Origin: Mammaliicoccus sciuri
Lineage (GTDB): Bacteria > Bacillota > Bacilli > Staphylococcales > Staphylococcaceae
Assembly: GCF_025561425.1 (NCBI RefSeq)
Contig: NZ_CP094824.1
Span: forward strand, 124,001-188,000
Direction of reading: 5' to 3'
DNA: 64,000 nucleotides
The notes beneath the pieces were generated by a model that saw only the letters and a program-made list of their open reading frames with translations, did not search any database and had not been told where the DNA came from. A program made the translations under genes and the position numbers. The stretch's first letter is position 1; each line of letters starts with the position of its first letter. Below are positions 8,629-19,501 of this stretch, in pieces.

Positions 8629-11600
8629 ATATTCAATATAAAACAGGAACATGCCTAGATTTAGCATTTTTATTTGCAGCTTGTATAGAAGCGGTGGGTA
8701 TTCATGCTTTAGTAATATTTACGCACGGACATGCATTTGTAGGTTACTGGTTATTAGAAAAATCATATACTGAACCTTTTATTTCAGATTATGCAGCTAT
8801 TTCAAAAAGATTATCAGATGATATAAAAGATATAGACGTGGTAGAAGCAACTTCGATAGTAAATGGTAAAGATATTTCTTTTGAACAGTCTGTATATCTT
8901 GCTAAAAATCAATTGTTAACACCATATAATTTTGACGGTGCTGTTGATGTAAAGTGTTGTAGAAATTATGGTATTACCCCAATTTTAAGTAAAGAAAATA
9001 GATCTGATTATGTTATGGAAGCCTATGGAATACGTGAAACAGTTACGGATGCTCCAAACACAATAATTGAAAGAGCTGGAGATATAGAATTTAAGGTGAA
9101 TGAAGTTGAAAAAACAGATATTTGGAGTAGAAATTTATTAGATTTAACACTTAGAAACCCTATGATAAATTTTAGAATGAATAAAAGTTCAGTTCAACTT
9201 ATGGTATACAATGTTGCAACATTAGAAGATCAGCTATCAAGCCAAGAACAGTTTAAGATAATTGAAAAGCCGAAAGGTATAACATTCCAAGAATCTGATA
9301 ATCATATTTTTAATGCAAAATTACTAGAAGCAGAATTTAAAAATATTATAGATGATGATTTTAAAGAAAACAGACTTAGAAGTTTTCTTACTGAGAACGC
9401 AATAGAAAAACAACTTAAATCTATATATAGAAAGGCTAAAGTTAATTTAGATGAAAATGGTGCTAATTCGCTATTTTTAGCGATTGGGTTTTTGAAATGG
9501 CGTAATTCTAATGACGAATACAGAGTATATCATGCACCTATACTTTTACTACCTTTATCTATGGAGAAAAAGAGTGCAGGAAGTAATATTGTAATTGAAT
9601 TAAGTGATGAAGAGCCACAATTTAATATTACATTGGTTGAATATTTACGACAAAATTTCAATATTGATTTGAGACATCTAATTGATTTACCAAAAGACGA
9701 TAAAGGAACCGATATTCCTTTACTTTTCTCTGCTATAAGAAAAGCAATTATGGATAAAAGTGGTTGGGATTTAGAAGAAATTGCTACAATAAGTAACTTC
9801 TCATTTAGTAAATTTGTAATGTGGAATGACTTGCAAAATAGAATAGAAGAAATTAAATCGAATTATAATATTCAAGCCTTAATAAATGGGAATTATAAAA
9901 TTGATAGATCTTTAGAAGGCATTAATGCAAGAAATATTGAGAAAACGGATAAGCCACATGAATTAAGTATAGGTAGTTCGGTTGATGCCTCGCAATTAGA
10001 AGCTATAAAAGCAAGTGAAGAGAGCAGTTTTGTACTTCATGGTCCACCAGGTACAGGAAAATCACAGACAATAACTAATATGATTATCCATAATATTAAT
10101 AAAGGTAAAAAAGTTTTGTTTGTGGCAGAGAAACAAGCAGCATTAAATGTTGTAAACGAGAGATTAACAAAATTAGGATTAGAAGATTTTACTTTAGAAT
10201 TGCATTCCAATAAAACAAAAAAATCTAGATTTTTAGGAAAAATTGAAAAAAGTACAAGTAAAAATTATGAATCACAGCCATTTGAAGTGATTAGTAAATC
10301 AGAAGAACTTTTTAATTTGAAATATGAATTGAGTGAATTTGTAGAATCTTTACATAAGCGACAAAAAAGTGGTTATAGTTTGTATGACCTAATACAAATG
10401 CACGAACAGTATGAAGTTATACCTAAATATATGCATTTAAACTCAAATGTAATTGATAGCCTTGAATATGAAGATATAAGAAAAATTAAGGATTTAACAT
10501 CGATTATTGATAAAACTGTAAATCAGCTAAAGTATACGATTTTTGGTCATCCTTTAAAAAATTTCAAAATAAATAAGTATAGTATTTCTAAGAAAGATAA
10601 ATTATCAGGTATATTTGATGATATAAAAAGAACTATTAAAGAAATTGATGACATACTGTGTAATGATTTAGAATTTGAAAACCTAAATATAGTAAAAGAC
10701 CTGTTCAAAACATATACAAACATGAATGTGTTAGATGGCTATACTTATAATGAGTCAATCAGTGATGAAATGTTTAGATTATATCAAAATATACCGTTAG
10801 ATAAAGCATTTGAATATGCAAGTTCGTTATTAAGTAGGTATAGAAATACAGAAAGAGCTATATTAGATAAATATAATGAAAAAGTACTTAATATAAATGT
10901 AGAAGCAATTAGAAATGAATACAGTGAAATAAAAAGTAAACTTTTCAAAAGTAAAAAGCTGAAAAAATTATTTAGTAATTTAGAAGTAGAGTTACTTCAA
11001 AGTCATCAATTATCAGAGGAAGAGTTTAATAATGATGTTCAGTTAATGACAGATTACCAAAAGTATAGAAATGAATTACAAAGTAATAACGAAAACTTTA
11101 TCCAGTCATTTGGTCATGGTTGGGAAGGTAAAAACACAGATTTAGAATTATTAAGTGAGCAAATAAAATTCATCAACAAAGTTAATATACATTCGATGAG
11201 TGAACCTAATAAAAATCAGATAAAGAATTTACTTGATATAAAAATCCATAATGTTGAAGTATATGAAAAGTTAAATGAATTACTTATGTTATTTGTACAG
11301 TCTTCAAACGTAATAGTTGAAGAATATCAGTATGATCAAAATAAATTTGAAAAACTAAAATTGATGGATATTAATAACTTAATAACTGAATGGCAAAAAG
11401 GTATTATTGACTTTAAAAATTGGACATTAGTTAACGAACATTTTGAATACTTGAATGACACTTTAAAAACGGATATTAGAGAGAGATTTATTGAATTAGA
11501 AGATAATAAATACAATACTCATCAATTGATTATGAAAGATTTGATTGAAATTCTTATTCATGAATACTTCACTTATAATGAAACTTTAGATTCGTTCAAT

Positions 11601-13107
11601 AGTTTTGAACTTGAACAAAAAATAGAGCTATTAAAAGAAAAAGAAAAAGAGTTTAGCGCAGTGACAGTTGAAAACACTATTTTTAATATGCAACAAAATA
11701 TAAATAGAAAACGTGATGATAAAAAGTTTGAAAAAGAATTTTTAGTTTTACAAAAAGCTGTAAGAAGTAGAGGTAGAGGCCAATCAATCCGAAATATATT
11801 TAATGATACCTCTAATATAATTCAAGATATATTTCCAATAATGTTAATGAGTCCGCTATCAATAGCACAATATATTGATCCGCAGTTTCCAAAATTTGAT
11901 TTAGTTATATTTGATGAAGCCTCACAAATACCAACTTATGTTGCAATTGGAGCCATATCTAGAGCTAAAAATTGTATAGTTGTAGGTGATCCGAAACAAA
12001 TGCCACCAACTTCATTCTTTACAACGAATAATATTGATGAAGATAATATTGAGTTAGAAGATTTGGAAAGTTTATTAGATGACTGTTTAGCAGCTAATTT
12101 TCCGGAAAAATATTTAAAATGGCACTATAGATCAAATCATGAAAGCTTAATTCATTACAGTAATTTAACTTACTATAATAGTTCATTATTTACTTATCCT
12201 TCATCTGAGACTACTTCTTCGAAAGTATTTTTTGAGAATGTTAATGGTATATATCGAAGAGGAAATTATAGACATAATGAAATAGAAGCAGAGTCGATAG
12301 TAAATATGCTCATTAATCATTTGGAAAGTAATAGTGAAGATTCCATTGGTGTAATAACATTCAATATACAGCAACAAAATCTTATAGAAGATTTGTTTAA
12401 TTTAAAGTTAGTCGATTATCCAGAACTAGATCATAAAAATCGAAAATTCATCTGAACCTATTTTCATCAAGAATTTAGAAAATGTACAAGGGGATGAACG
12501 TGACATTATCTTATTTTCAACGACATTTGGTCCTGATGAAGATAACAAGATAACTATGAACTTTGGACCATTGAATAAAAGTGGTGGTTGGAGAAGATTA
12601 AATGTAGCGATTACACGCTCTAGAAAAGAAATGAGAGTAATAAGTTCCTTTAATCCGGAAGATATCGATCTTAATAGAACTAAATCTGAAGGTGTTAAAG
12701 GGCTTAAAGGATTCCTAGAATACGCTAGAGACGCTTTATCTTTACCAATAATACAAAACAGTATTAATGAGGAGAAAGATGTGATTTCAAGAATTCTACA
12801 AGAAAAACTATTAGAACATGGCATAAATTCAAAACTACATGTAGGGAATTCCGAGTATAAAATTGATTTAGCAATTCTTGATCCTAAATCGTCAAATGAA
12901 TATATTTTAGCTGTATTGATTGATGGAGATAACTACTATAAAGCACATACATCTAATGATAGAAATATCATTCAACCTAACGTGTTAGAAAGCTTAGGAT
13001 GGGATGTTCATAGAATATGGTCAATAGATTGGTATGAAGATAAGGAGAAAGAAATTAATCGCGTAATTTCAAAAATTAAAGAAAAACAACAAGTAGTAAA
13101 ACAATAA
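8629..13107 (+). pseudogene. DUF4011 / superfamily 1 helicase / Vsr-like protein, 5'-truncated and frameshifted
   Basis: The open frame starts directly at the IS256 end with a transglutaminase-like remnant (TGTCLDLAFLFAACIEA, then THGHAFVGYW), so the 5' part was lost. DUF4011 follows (SRNLLDLTLRNPMINFR near 9121), then SF1 helicase: Walker A GPPGTGKSQT (near 10039), a long insertion with coiled coils, Walker B LVIFDEASQ (near 11904), GDPKQMPP, and, after a frameshift near 12441, VQGDERDII and RRLNVAITRSRKEM. The C-terminus (near 12780-13100) is a Vsr/PD-(D/E)XK-like fold ending LGWDVHRIWSIDWY. Removing one base near 12441 restores one frame. This architecture is linked to phage defence (the Hhe type, from memory). 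A remnant here, almost surely non-functional. Confidence 0.85.
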
Positions 13108-13127
13108 CTATTAGGAGTAGATAAAGT

Positions 13128-13655
13128 ATGATAAATAGAACTATGGAACGTGTTTTAATATGGATTGGTATAGCTATTCAAATAATTATATTATTAATAT
13201 TAGTACTAAGTTTGTATGTAGTTTTTTCAAGCAGTGAAGAAAATATAAGAACCATGATGCAAGAAGATGCAATGTCTTTAAATGAAGCGACTTCTGCACA
13301 GAATATTTTAAATGGATTTTTGATATTTGAAATTATCTGGAGCACTATATTGATGGGTATAGCCATAATTACTAATTTCTTGATAAAAAATAACTCAAAA
13401 GTAGCAGGTATTTTATTCATAGTTATAGGTATATTATCAATACTAAGTAACTGGATTGCTATGATTTTGTGGATAATAGCAGGTATTCTAATCCTTAACA
13501 AGAAAAAGAAAGTTTCTTTATATAATGATATTGAAGAAAAAGATGAAAATCCTTTTATATCAAATAAAGAAAAGAATATTAATGATGAAGTATCGACACA
13601 TATAAAATCTAATCATAAAGAAGAAAATGATCTTGAAAATCCATATAAATTTTAA
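13128..13655 (+). CDS. Small membrane protein, DUF4064-like
   Basis: 175 residues. Start ATG with AGGAG about 10 bases upstream. Four hydrophobic segments are seen at about residues 8-32, 62-88, 93-112 and 112-125, with a short extracellular/cytoplasmic acidic loop between the first two and a hydrophilic, charged C-tail (about 126-175). The spacing of helices and the N-terminal RTMERVLIWIG resemble the DUF4064 proteins common in staphylococci. Function unknown. It lies 20 bases after the helicase remnant on the same strand but need not be functionally linked. Confidence 0.75.
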   Translation: MINRTMERVLIWIGIAIQIIILLILVLSLYVVFSSSEENIRTMMQEDAMSLNEATSAQNILNGFLIFEIIWSTILMGIAIITNFLIKNNSKVAGILFIVIGILSILSNWIAMILWIIAGILILNKKKKVSLYNDIEEKDENPFISNKEKNINDEVSTHIKSNHKEENDLENPYKF

Positions 13656-13675
13656 GTAGTTGTGTTATTGAATAG

Positions 13676-13713
13676 AAAAAAGTGCATTCTCATGATAAGT
13701 TTGCACTTTTTTC
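13676..13713. terminator. Bidirectional rho-independent terminator
   Basis: Arms GAAAAAAGTGCA and TGCACTTTTTTC pair around a 15-base loop, with A and T tracts on either side. It separates the convergent DUF4064 and helicase genes. Confidence 0.88.
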
Positions 13714-13718
13714 GTTTC

Positions 13719-16514
13719 CTACGCCTCTATGATATATCTATATATTTCGTCTTTTACAGGTGATTCCATAGATAATGTCATTGTGACGATATTTTGTTGT
13801 TTTGCATTTGGCATGAATGTTTGTTCTGCTGAATCTTTAATGTAGTGGGCTTTTCCCAGGTAATAAAATTCTTTCCCGTCTGCCACGTCTTCTTTCTTTA
13901 CAAAGATATACATGTCTACATTATTTTCTTGATGTGCTAGGATTTTTTGGACTTCTTTTGATTCTAATGTACGATTACTTCTTGTAAACCATTTGAGTTC
14001 GTCGGGACTTAGAAATTCGTCTTCGTACTTTGTATTATCACTAATATCATCTTGTTTATGATATGTAATGAAAATTGGTAAAGTATTATTTCCGAATTTA
14101 TAGCCGTTAATTGTCCCGGACTCATCAGATTTCCAGTTTAGTAATTTAACGAAGTCTTTTCTAGTATATTTGTTATACAGTAGTAGGCCGTTTTGGTTAC
14201 CGTGATGTACCATATTATTGTATTTAGCTAATTCGATAATGTCATCAACATATGTTTTGAACACTGTTTTTTCTAGTGCTGCTGAAAATGTATCAGTCAG
14301 TCTAACTTCATCATCGATTATGTTGATAATAGGGTTACCATACGTTTTGTTTATTGTAACGCTAAAGAAACGATGGTCTAAAATTTTCAAGGTTGTTTGA
14401 ATGTCATCGTTTGTAACATTTGAATCAATTTGTTGTGCGATTGGTAGTAGCTCATGTATTTTATGAGGTCTTCTCATAATAGCTTCTAAAATTGTATAAT
14501 CAACGTTTTTTAATCCGGGTGCGATTTCTCGAGACAAGAACGTTAAGTTGAGACTTTCATTTTTAGTTAATGTGTCTTCAATTTTCTTAAATCTGACTAG
14601 GAATTCATGATAGTTATTATAAGTACTATCACTAGAATATATCACGCTAGGATCTATAGAGTTCTGTCTAATGAAATCCATTAATAATGGCGTTCGACCA
14701 ATTCTTTGTTCAACTTCATTATAAGCCTGTTTAATGTGAGCGGCTGAACTCAAGTTGACTTGTTTCAGTGAATCATATATTTGTTTTTTAGCTACTTCTT
14801 CAAAGTTGATAGTAGAAACACCTGTTAATGCAGTATTATCCGCTATAAATCTTCTGTAATTATCTTTATTTTGTGATTGATCACCAGATAATGCGACTGG
14901 AATGAGGTAGTTTTTCTTATAGTTACCTATGAAATCAATAACCGTTAAATATTCTTTGTTTTCCGCTTTTCTTAAACCTCTACCAAGCTGCTGAATAAAG
15001 ATAATACTTGATTCTGTCTCCCTTAACATGACAATTTGATTTACAGGTGCGATATCAATACCTTCGTTAAATAAGTTAACGGTAATAATGTAATTGATTT
15101 CTCCTGATTTTAGTTGTTCGATTGCTTCTTGTCGTTTATCCATATTATCTTCACCAGTTAATGCAAGGGAAGGTACGTTAAGAGCTGTTAATTTTTTAGC
15201 GAGTTCCCATGCTTCGTCTTTTCTACTTACGAAAATAAGTCCTTTAAGCGTATCGCCAGAATAGCCATAGTATTGAGTCTTTTCTAGAATATGTTTAACT
15301 CTTTCATCAGAAGTTAAATCTGCTAAACTACTGAAATCATCTGTAGAATGCCCATTATGAACGTAGTCTGTGACACCGAAATAATGGAAGGGACATAGTA
15401 TTTCACTTTCTAGCGCTTTTTGTAACCTAATTTCATAAGCAATGTTGTAATCGAACATTTCAAATATATTTAAATTATCGGTTCTTTCAGGTGTTGCTGT
15501 CATACCAAGTACAAAATCAGGTGTAAAGTAATTGAATACCTTTTGATATGATGAGGCAGCAGAGCGATGCGCTTCATCGTAAACGATATAATCAAAGTAT
15601 TTTTCATCAAACTGCCTAAAAACATCTTCTTTAGATAATGTTTGAATCGTTGCAAATAAATATTTAGCGTTAGTATGCTTTTGCTTTCCAGTTAGTAAGC
15701 CAAAGTCATCATCTTGTGCGAATGGTAGTACTTTTTTAAATTCTTGAATGGCTCTTTTTAAAATGCCTTCATTATGAACGATAAATAGAAATTGATTAGG
15801 ATTGTAACTTCTCACATCTAATGCAGAGAGAATTGTTTTTCCTGTACCAGTAGCTGAAATAATCAGTGCTTTATCTTTATGCTCTTTTCTGAGTTCAGCT
15901 AATGAATGTAATGCTTCTTTTTGCATAATGTTAGGTTCGATTCTAACTGCTTCATCAATATTTTTTTGGATTTCATTTTGTTGCTCGGTAATACGATAGG
16001 CTTCTTTTAAATTACGCGCATCGTATGTCTTCTCATAATCTTGAATCCATTTATCAGATAGAGGCGTACTATTATGCCATAGTTCTTCAAATTGAGCTTT
16101 AACATTATAAACGAGATCACCATTCTTTTGAGTAGAAAGTAAGATATTATGTTCGTAGTTAACTTTTAAAGCGTTAGAAGTTAAATTAGAACTTCCGACA
16201 ATCATGGACGAATAATGTTCATGGTCAAATACATATCCTTTAGCGTGAAATCCACTAACACCAGTTAATTTTACATCTACATTTTTAAGCTTTAATAGTT
16301 CTTTATACATTTTAGGCGTGTTGAACCCTAAATAATTCGAAGTAATAATTTTACCTCGAACACCTTTTTTGTCTAAATCATATAGATGCGATTTTAAACT
16401 TGCTAATCCGCCTTCTGTGATAAAAGCGACTGAAATCGTGAATGTCTTACATTTATGTAGTTCATTAATAATAGTTGAATGATTTTGACAGCAGGTATAT
16501 CGGCTGGGGCCCAT
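13719..16514 (-). CDS. PLD-like nuclease / DEAD-DEAH helicase, DUF3427-type
   Basis: 931 residues. Order: phospholipase-D-like domain with HKD motif HAKGYVFD (90-97) and GSSNLTSNA; SF2 helicase with Walker A ISATGTGKT (near 219-227), YDEAH (312-316), GMTATPERTD, FNEGIDIAPV and QQLGRGLRKAENKEY; then a DUF3427-like C-terminal region. Likely acts on DNA; such proteins are found in stand-alone form and near defence genes. The reading frame overlaps the upstream Nudix gene by 112 bases, and no ribosome site precedes the first ATG, so the real start is unclear. One extra base near 16490 would fuse Nudix and helicase into one protein; the homologous part appears to begin near residue 11. Confidence 0.85.
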   Translation of the reverse strand: MGPSRYTCCQNHSTIINELHKCKTFTISVAFITEGGLASLKSHLYDLDKKGVRGKIITSNYLGFNTPKMYKELLKLKNVDVKLTGVSGFHAKGYVFDHEHYSSMIVGSSNLTSNALKVNYEHNILLSTQKNGDLVYNVKAQFEELWHNSTPLSDKWIQDYEKTYDARNLKEAYRITEQQNEIQKNIDEAVRIEPNIMQKEALHSLAELRKEHKDKALIISATGTGKTILSALDVRSYNPNQFLFIVHNEGILKRAIQEFKKVLPFAQDDDFGLLTGKQKHTNAKYLFATIQTLSKEDVFRQFDEKYFDYIVYDEAHRSAASSYQKVFNYFTPDFVLGMTATPERTDNLNIFEMFDYNIAYEIRLQKALESEILCPFHYFGVTDYVHNGHSTDDFSSLADLTSDERVKHILEKTQYYGYSGDTLKGLIFVSRKDEAWELAKKLTALNVPSLALTGEDNMDKRQEAIEQLKSGEINYIITVNLFNEGIDIAPVNQIVMLRETESSIIFIQQLGRGLRKAENKEYLTVIDFIGNYKKNYLIPVALSGDQSQNKDNYRRFIADNTALTGVSTINFEEVAKKQIYDSLKQVNLSSAAHIKQAYNEVEQRIGRTPLLMDFIRQNSIDPSVIYSSDSTYNNYHEFLVRFKKIEDTLTKNESLNLTFLSREIAPGLKNVDYTILEAIMRRPHKIHELLPIAQQIDSNVTNDDIQTTLKILDHRFFSVTINKTYGNPIINIIDDEVRLTDTFSAALEKTVFKTYVDDIIELAKYNNMVHHGNQNGLLLYNKYTRKDFVKLLNWKSDESGTINGYKFGNNTLPIFITYHKQDDISDNTKYEDEFLSPDELKWFTRSNRTLESKEVQKILAHQENNVDMYIFVKKEDVADGKEFYYLGKAHYIKDSAEQTFMPNAKQQNIVTMTLSMESPVKDEIYRYIIEA

Positions 16515-16855
16515 TCTAAAGTTTCAAGATCTTTAACATCAAGCCATTGAATACTTTTATGTTCAGTAAGTGTAGGCATTTTTTCTTTCAATTTACATTT
16601 ATATGTATGAAGGTTAACAATTCCAAAGTCATATTCATATGAAGTAGAAGTAACTTTATCACCAACTTCAAGATCACATAACATTTCTTCACTGATCTCA
16701 CGTTTTAAAGCTTCTATTTCAGATTCACCTTTTTCTATTTTACCGCCAGGGAATTCCCACATAAGAGGTAAACTCATATTTTCATTTCTTTGTGCACAAA
16801 GTACCTTATCATCATTAAAGATAATTGCACCTACAATTTCGATTTGCTTTTTCAA
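16403..16855 (-). CDS. Nudix hydrolase, 8-oxo-dGTP diphosphatase-like
   Basis: 150 residues. MutT-like: it would hydrolyse oxidised nucleoside triphosphates to keep them out of DNA. The Nudix box is GGKIEKGESEIEALKREISE followed by E (near 35-57); the usual Gly after the EE pair is Leu. WEFPGG precedes it and LEWAPADIPAV near 115-125 matches the normal C-terminal end of staphylococcal MutT proteins. About 25 residues after that run into the helicase frame and look unlike the family, so the C-terminus may be an out-of-frame extension. Start ATG with GGAGG about 5-9 bases upstream. Confidence 0.85.
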   Translation of the reverse strand: MKKQIEIVGAIIFNDDKVLCAQRNENMSLPLMWEFPGGKIEKGESEIEALKREISEEMLCDLEVGDKVTSTSYEYDFGIVNLHTYKCKLKEKMPTLTEHKSIQWLDVKDLETLEWAPADIPAVKIIQLLLMNYINVRHSRFQSLLSQKAD

Positions 16856-17051
16856 AATATTACCTCCAAAAATTATGATATTTGTCTATATTTTATCAAA
16901 AATTGTTCTCAAGGTTAATAAAATGTAAAATTACGATCTATAAAAATTCAACTTTAGATAATTTCCTGTGATTTATTATATGAAAACTAAGAATATGATA
17001 TATTCTTAATAATTAATAACATTTGTAATGTTTACTAAAGGCGGTTATGTT

Positions 17052-18659
17052 TTGAGGAAGCAAAGATTAAAGTTGAGTACGCTTGTGATTATTGTGGTTT
17101 GTATTGTGGTGTTATTTTCTTTATTAATTACGTGTTTATTGATCAGTAATACGATTAAGGATACGATTCATAGAACGACTGAAGAGAAGGCGGAGGTTAT
17201 TGGTAAGGCGATTGCGGGTTCTGAGGTTGTGCAGAAGTCTTTGGCTGAAGATAGTGATGATCATAAGATTCAAGATTATACGTCTAAGATTCAAAAAACA
17301 ACGGACGTGAGTTTTATTGTTGTGATGGATATGAATGGCATTAGAAAGTCTCACCCGAATGAGAAGTTGATTGGTAAGCATTTTAAAGGTGGCGATGAAG
17401 GGGAGGTCTTACATGGTAAGTCTAGTTCTTCTATTGCGAAAGGTACGCTTGGTTTAACGATGCGTGCTTTTACGCCTATATATGCTGATGGTAAGCAAGT
17501 TGGTGCGGTATCGGTTGGTGTGCCTATGCAGACGGTTTACGAGGCTTTGGCAGATGGCAATAAGAAAATTATTATTGGATCTGTGATTGGTTTAATTGTT
17601 GGAGCTATCGGTGCGTATTTATTATCGATTTATATTAAGCGTATTTTGTTAGGACTTGAACCTTCACATATCGCGAAAATTCTAGGTGAACGAAATACGA
17701 TGTTACAGTCTGTTCATGAAGGGATTGTGGCAGTGGATAAAGAAGGTAAGATTAATCTAGTTAATAAGTCTGCAATGGATATTTTTAAGAAAGCAGGTCT
17801 TAAAGGTGATCCTATAGGTATGCCAATTAATGATTATATGGCTTCGACGCAATTGCCTAAAATTGTTGAGCTTGGAAAGCCTGAACTTGATAAAGAGCAA
17901 GATATTAATGGTGTGAAGATATTGGTGAATAGAGTACCGTTAATTGTGAATAATGACATTGTAGGTGCGATATCAACGTTCAGAGATAAGACAGAAGTGC
18001 ATAAATTATCAGAGCAGTTGGTAGGTGTTCGGACGTATGCAGATACGTTAAGAGCCCAGTCGCATGAATTTAGTAATAGATTGCATGTGATTTCTGGTAT
18101 GTTGCAGATGGAACATTACGATGATTTAAAACAGTACATACGTGAAATTGTTGAACTTGGTAGTCAAGAAAGTGGAGATATCACATCGAAGGTTAAAGAT
18201 GCTGCACTAGCGGGTTTCTTAATTGGTAAGCTTAGTCTGGCACGCGAACAACAAATCAAGCTTTCTATAGTGAATCATGCTACGATACCAGAACCGAACG
18301 ATTCACATGTTACGCATGAAGTTATTACCATTATCGGTAATTTAATTGATAATAGTATAGACTCATTAGTATCATCATCACTTAAAAAGAAAACAATTGA
18401 CGTACACTTGAACTATAAACAAGATCAATTAATGATTGATGTGATAGATTCAGGCGTAGGGCTAAATCATGAACTAGATGAACATATATTTGAAAAAGGC
18501 TTTTCTTCTAAGGGAGAGAATAGAGGGTATGGTTTACACCTCGTTCAACAACGTGTTGAAAAGCTTGATGGTCAAATATCAATCAATGCGCATGAAGCAG
18601 GAAATGTACAGTTCTCAGTTGTTATAAACTATCCCAAAAAGGACGAAGATAAATGTTAA
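17052..18659 (+). CDS. CitA/DcuS-type sensor kinase, likely malate sensing
   Basis: 535 residues from TTG; the longer ATG at 17028 is less likely because AAAGGCGG (17037-17044) sits 7 bases before the TTG. TM1 near residues 8-33, an extracytoplasmic sCache/PASp-type domain (KSHPNEKLIGKHF, TLGLTMRAFTPIY), TM2 near 173-195, a cytoplasmic PAS domain, then the SPOB-like histidine box (SHEFSNRLHVISGM) and ATPase boxes (NLIDNSIDSL, DSGVGL, GYGLHLV). The following regulator overlaps by 7 bases. The downstream 2HCT symporter and malic enzyme suggest malate (MaeK-type) rather than citrate; that is inference. Confidence 0.9.
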   Translation: MRKQRLKLSTLVIIVVCIVVLFSLLITCLLISNTIKDTIHRTTEEKAEVIGKAIAGSEVVQKSLAEDSDDHKIQDYTSKIQKTTDVSFIVVMDMNGIRKSHPNEKLIGKHFKGGDEGEVLHGKSSSSIAKGTLGLTMRAFTPIYADGKQVGAVSVGVPMQTVYEALADGNKKIIIGSVIGLIVGAIGAYLLSIYIKRILLGLEPSHIAKILGERNTMLQSVHEGIVAVDKEGKINLVNKSAMDIFKKAGLKGDPIGMPINDYMASTQLPKIVELGKPELDKEQDINGVKILVNRVPLIVNNDIVGAISTFRDKTEVHKLSEQLVGVRTYADTLRAQSHEFSNRLHVISGMLQMEHYDDLKQYIREIVELGSQESGDITSKVKDAALAGFLIGKLSLAREQQIKLSIVNHATIPEPNDSHVTHEVITIIGNLIDNSIDSLVSSSLKKKTIDVHLNYKQDQLMIDVIDSGVGLNHELDEHIFEKGFSSKGENRGYGLHLVQQRVEKLDGQISINAHEAGNVQFSVVINYPKKDEDKC

Positions 18660-19366
18660 ATATACTTATAGTTGAAGATGACCCAATGGTTGCGCAAATC
18701 AATCGTCAATTTATAGAAAAAGTAGATCCCGAAGCGTTAGTTGATTTTGCACAGAATGTAACAGAAGCAATGGAAGTCATTCAGTCGAAGACAATCGATT
18801 TATTATTGTTAGATATATACATGCCAGAAGAAAATGGCTTAACTTTTTTGAAGTATGTAAGAGAGCAGGGTTATCAAGTAGATGCGATATTGATAACAGC
18901 TGCTACTGATGCTGAAGATATTCAGACGGCGTTCAGATATGGTGCGGTAGATTATTTAATTAAACCATTTGAATTTGAACGATTTAAGAAGTCATTACTA
19001 AAATACAAACAAGGACAGACTTTCTTTAAAGATAATCATCAAATTAAACAAGCAGATATTGATGCAGAGTTCTTGAATAAACAAGTTGTTACAGATGATT
19101 CAGAACTGAAATTGCCAAAAGGCGTTACAAAAGAAATGTTGCAAAGTATCATTGAGAAGATGAATGACTTTGAAGATCATGCATTTTCAACAGATGATAT
19201 TTCTAAAGCAGTTAATATTTCAAGAGTATCTGTAAGAAAATATTTAAAATTCTTAACCGATATTGAAGTGCTGGAAGAGTCTTTAACATATGGTATTGGC
19301 CGACCGATACACTTCTACAAGTTAAACAAAGACAACTTAAAATATTTACAAGGATATATGTCATGA
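18653..19366 (+). CDS. CitB/DcuR-type response regulator
   Basis: 237 residues. Receiver domain with acidic pocket IVEDD at the N-terminus, phosphoacceptor Asp in LLLLDIYMPEENG (near 54) and conserved Lys in DYLIKPFEF (near 103). The C-terminal part has a winged/HTH segment (STDDISKAVNISRVSVRKYLKFL), as in CitB/DctR family members. Overlaps the kinase stop codon (ATG in the kinase end), so the two are translationally coupled. Likely activates the symporter-malic enzyme genes 135 bases downstream. Confidence 0.92.
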   Translation: MLNILIVEDDPMVAQINRQFIEKVDPEALVDFAQNVTEAMEVIQSKTIDLLLLDIYMPEENGLTFLKYVREQGYQVDAILITAATDAEDIQTAFRYGAVDYLIKPFEFERFKKSLLKYKQGQTFFKDNHQIKQADIDAEFLNKQVVTDDSELKLPKGVTKEMLQSIIEKMNDFEDHAFSTDDISKAVNISRVSVRKYLKFLTDIEVLEESLTYGIGRPIHFYKLNKDNLKYLQGYMS

Positions 19367-19384
19367 TATATCTAAATTAAAAAC

Positions 19385-19412
19385 CAAACGATTCGGTTCG
19401 TTTGTTTTTTTT
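19385..19412 (+). terminator. Rho-independent terminator after response regulator
   Basis: Arms CAAACGA and TCGTTTG with a TTCGGT loop, followed by eight Ts. It separates the two-component genes from the transport-metabolism genes. Confidence 0.88.
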
Positions 19413-19501
19413 AATTACAAAAAGATAATTAAAATTTCATAAGCTATAATTTTTGGTTGCTTTTTCATAAAATAAATTTAAATCAATTAAGGGGGATAAA
19501 A

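Noticed and set aside
17028-17054. ATG at 17028 as start of the CitA-like kinase
   Set aside because: No ribosome site before it, while AAAGGCGG precedes the TTG at 17052 and the usual MRKQ-like start fits there.
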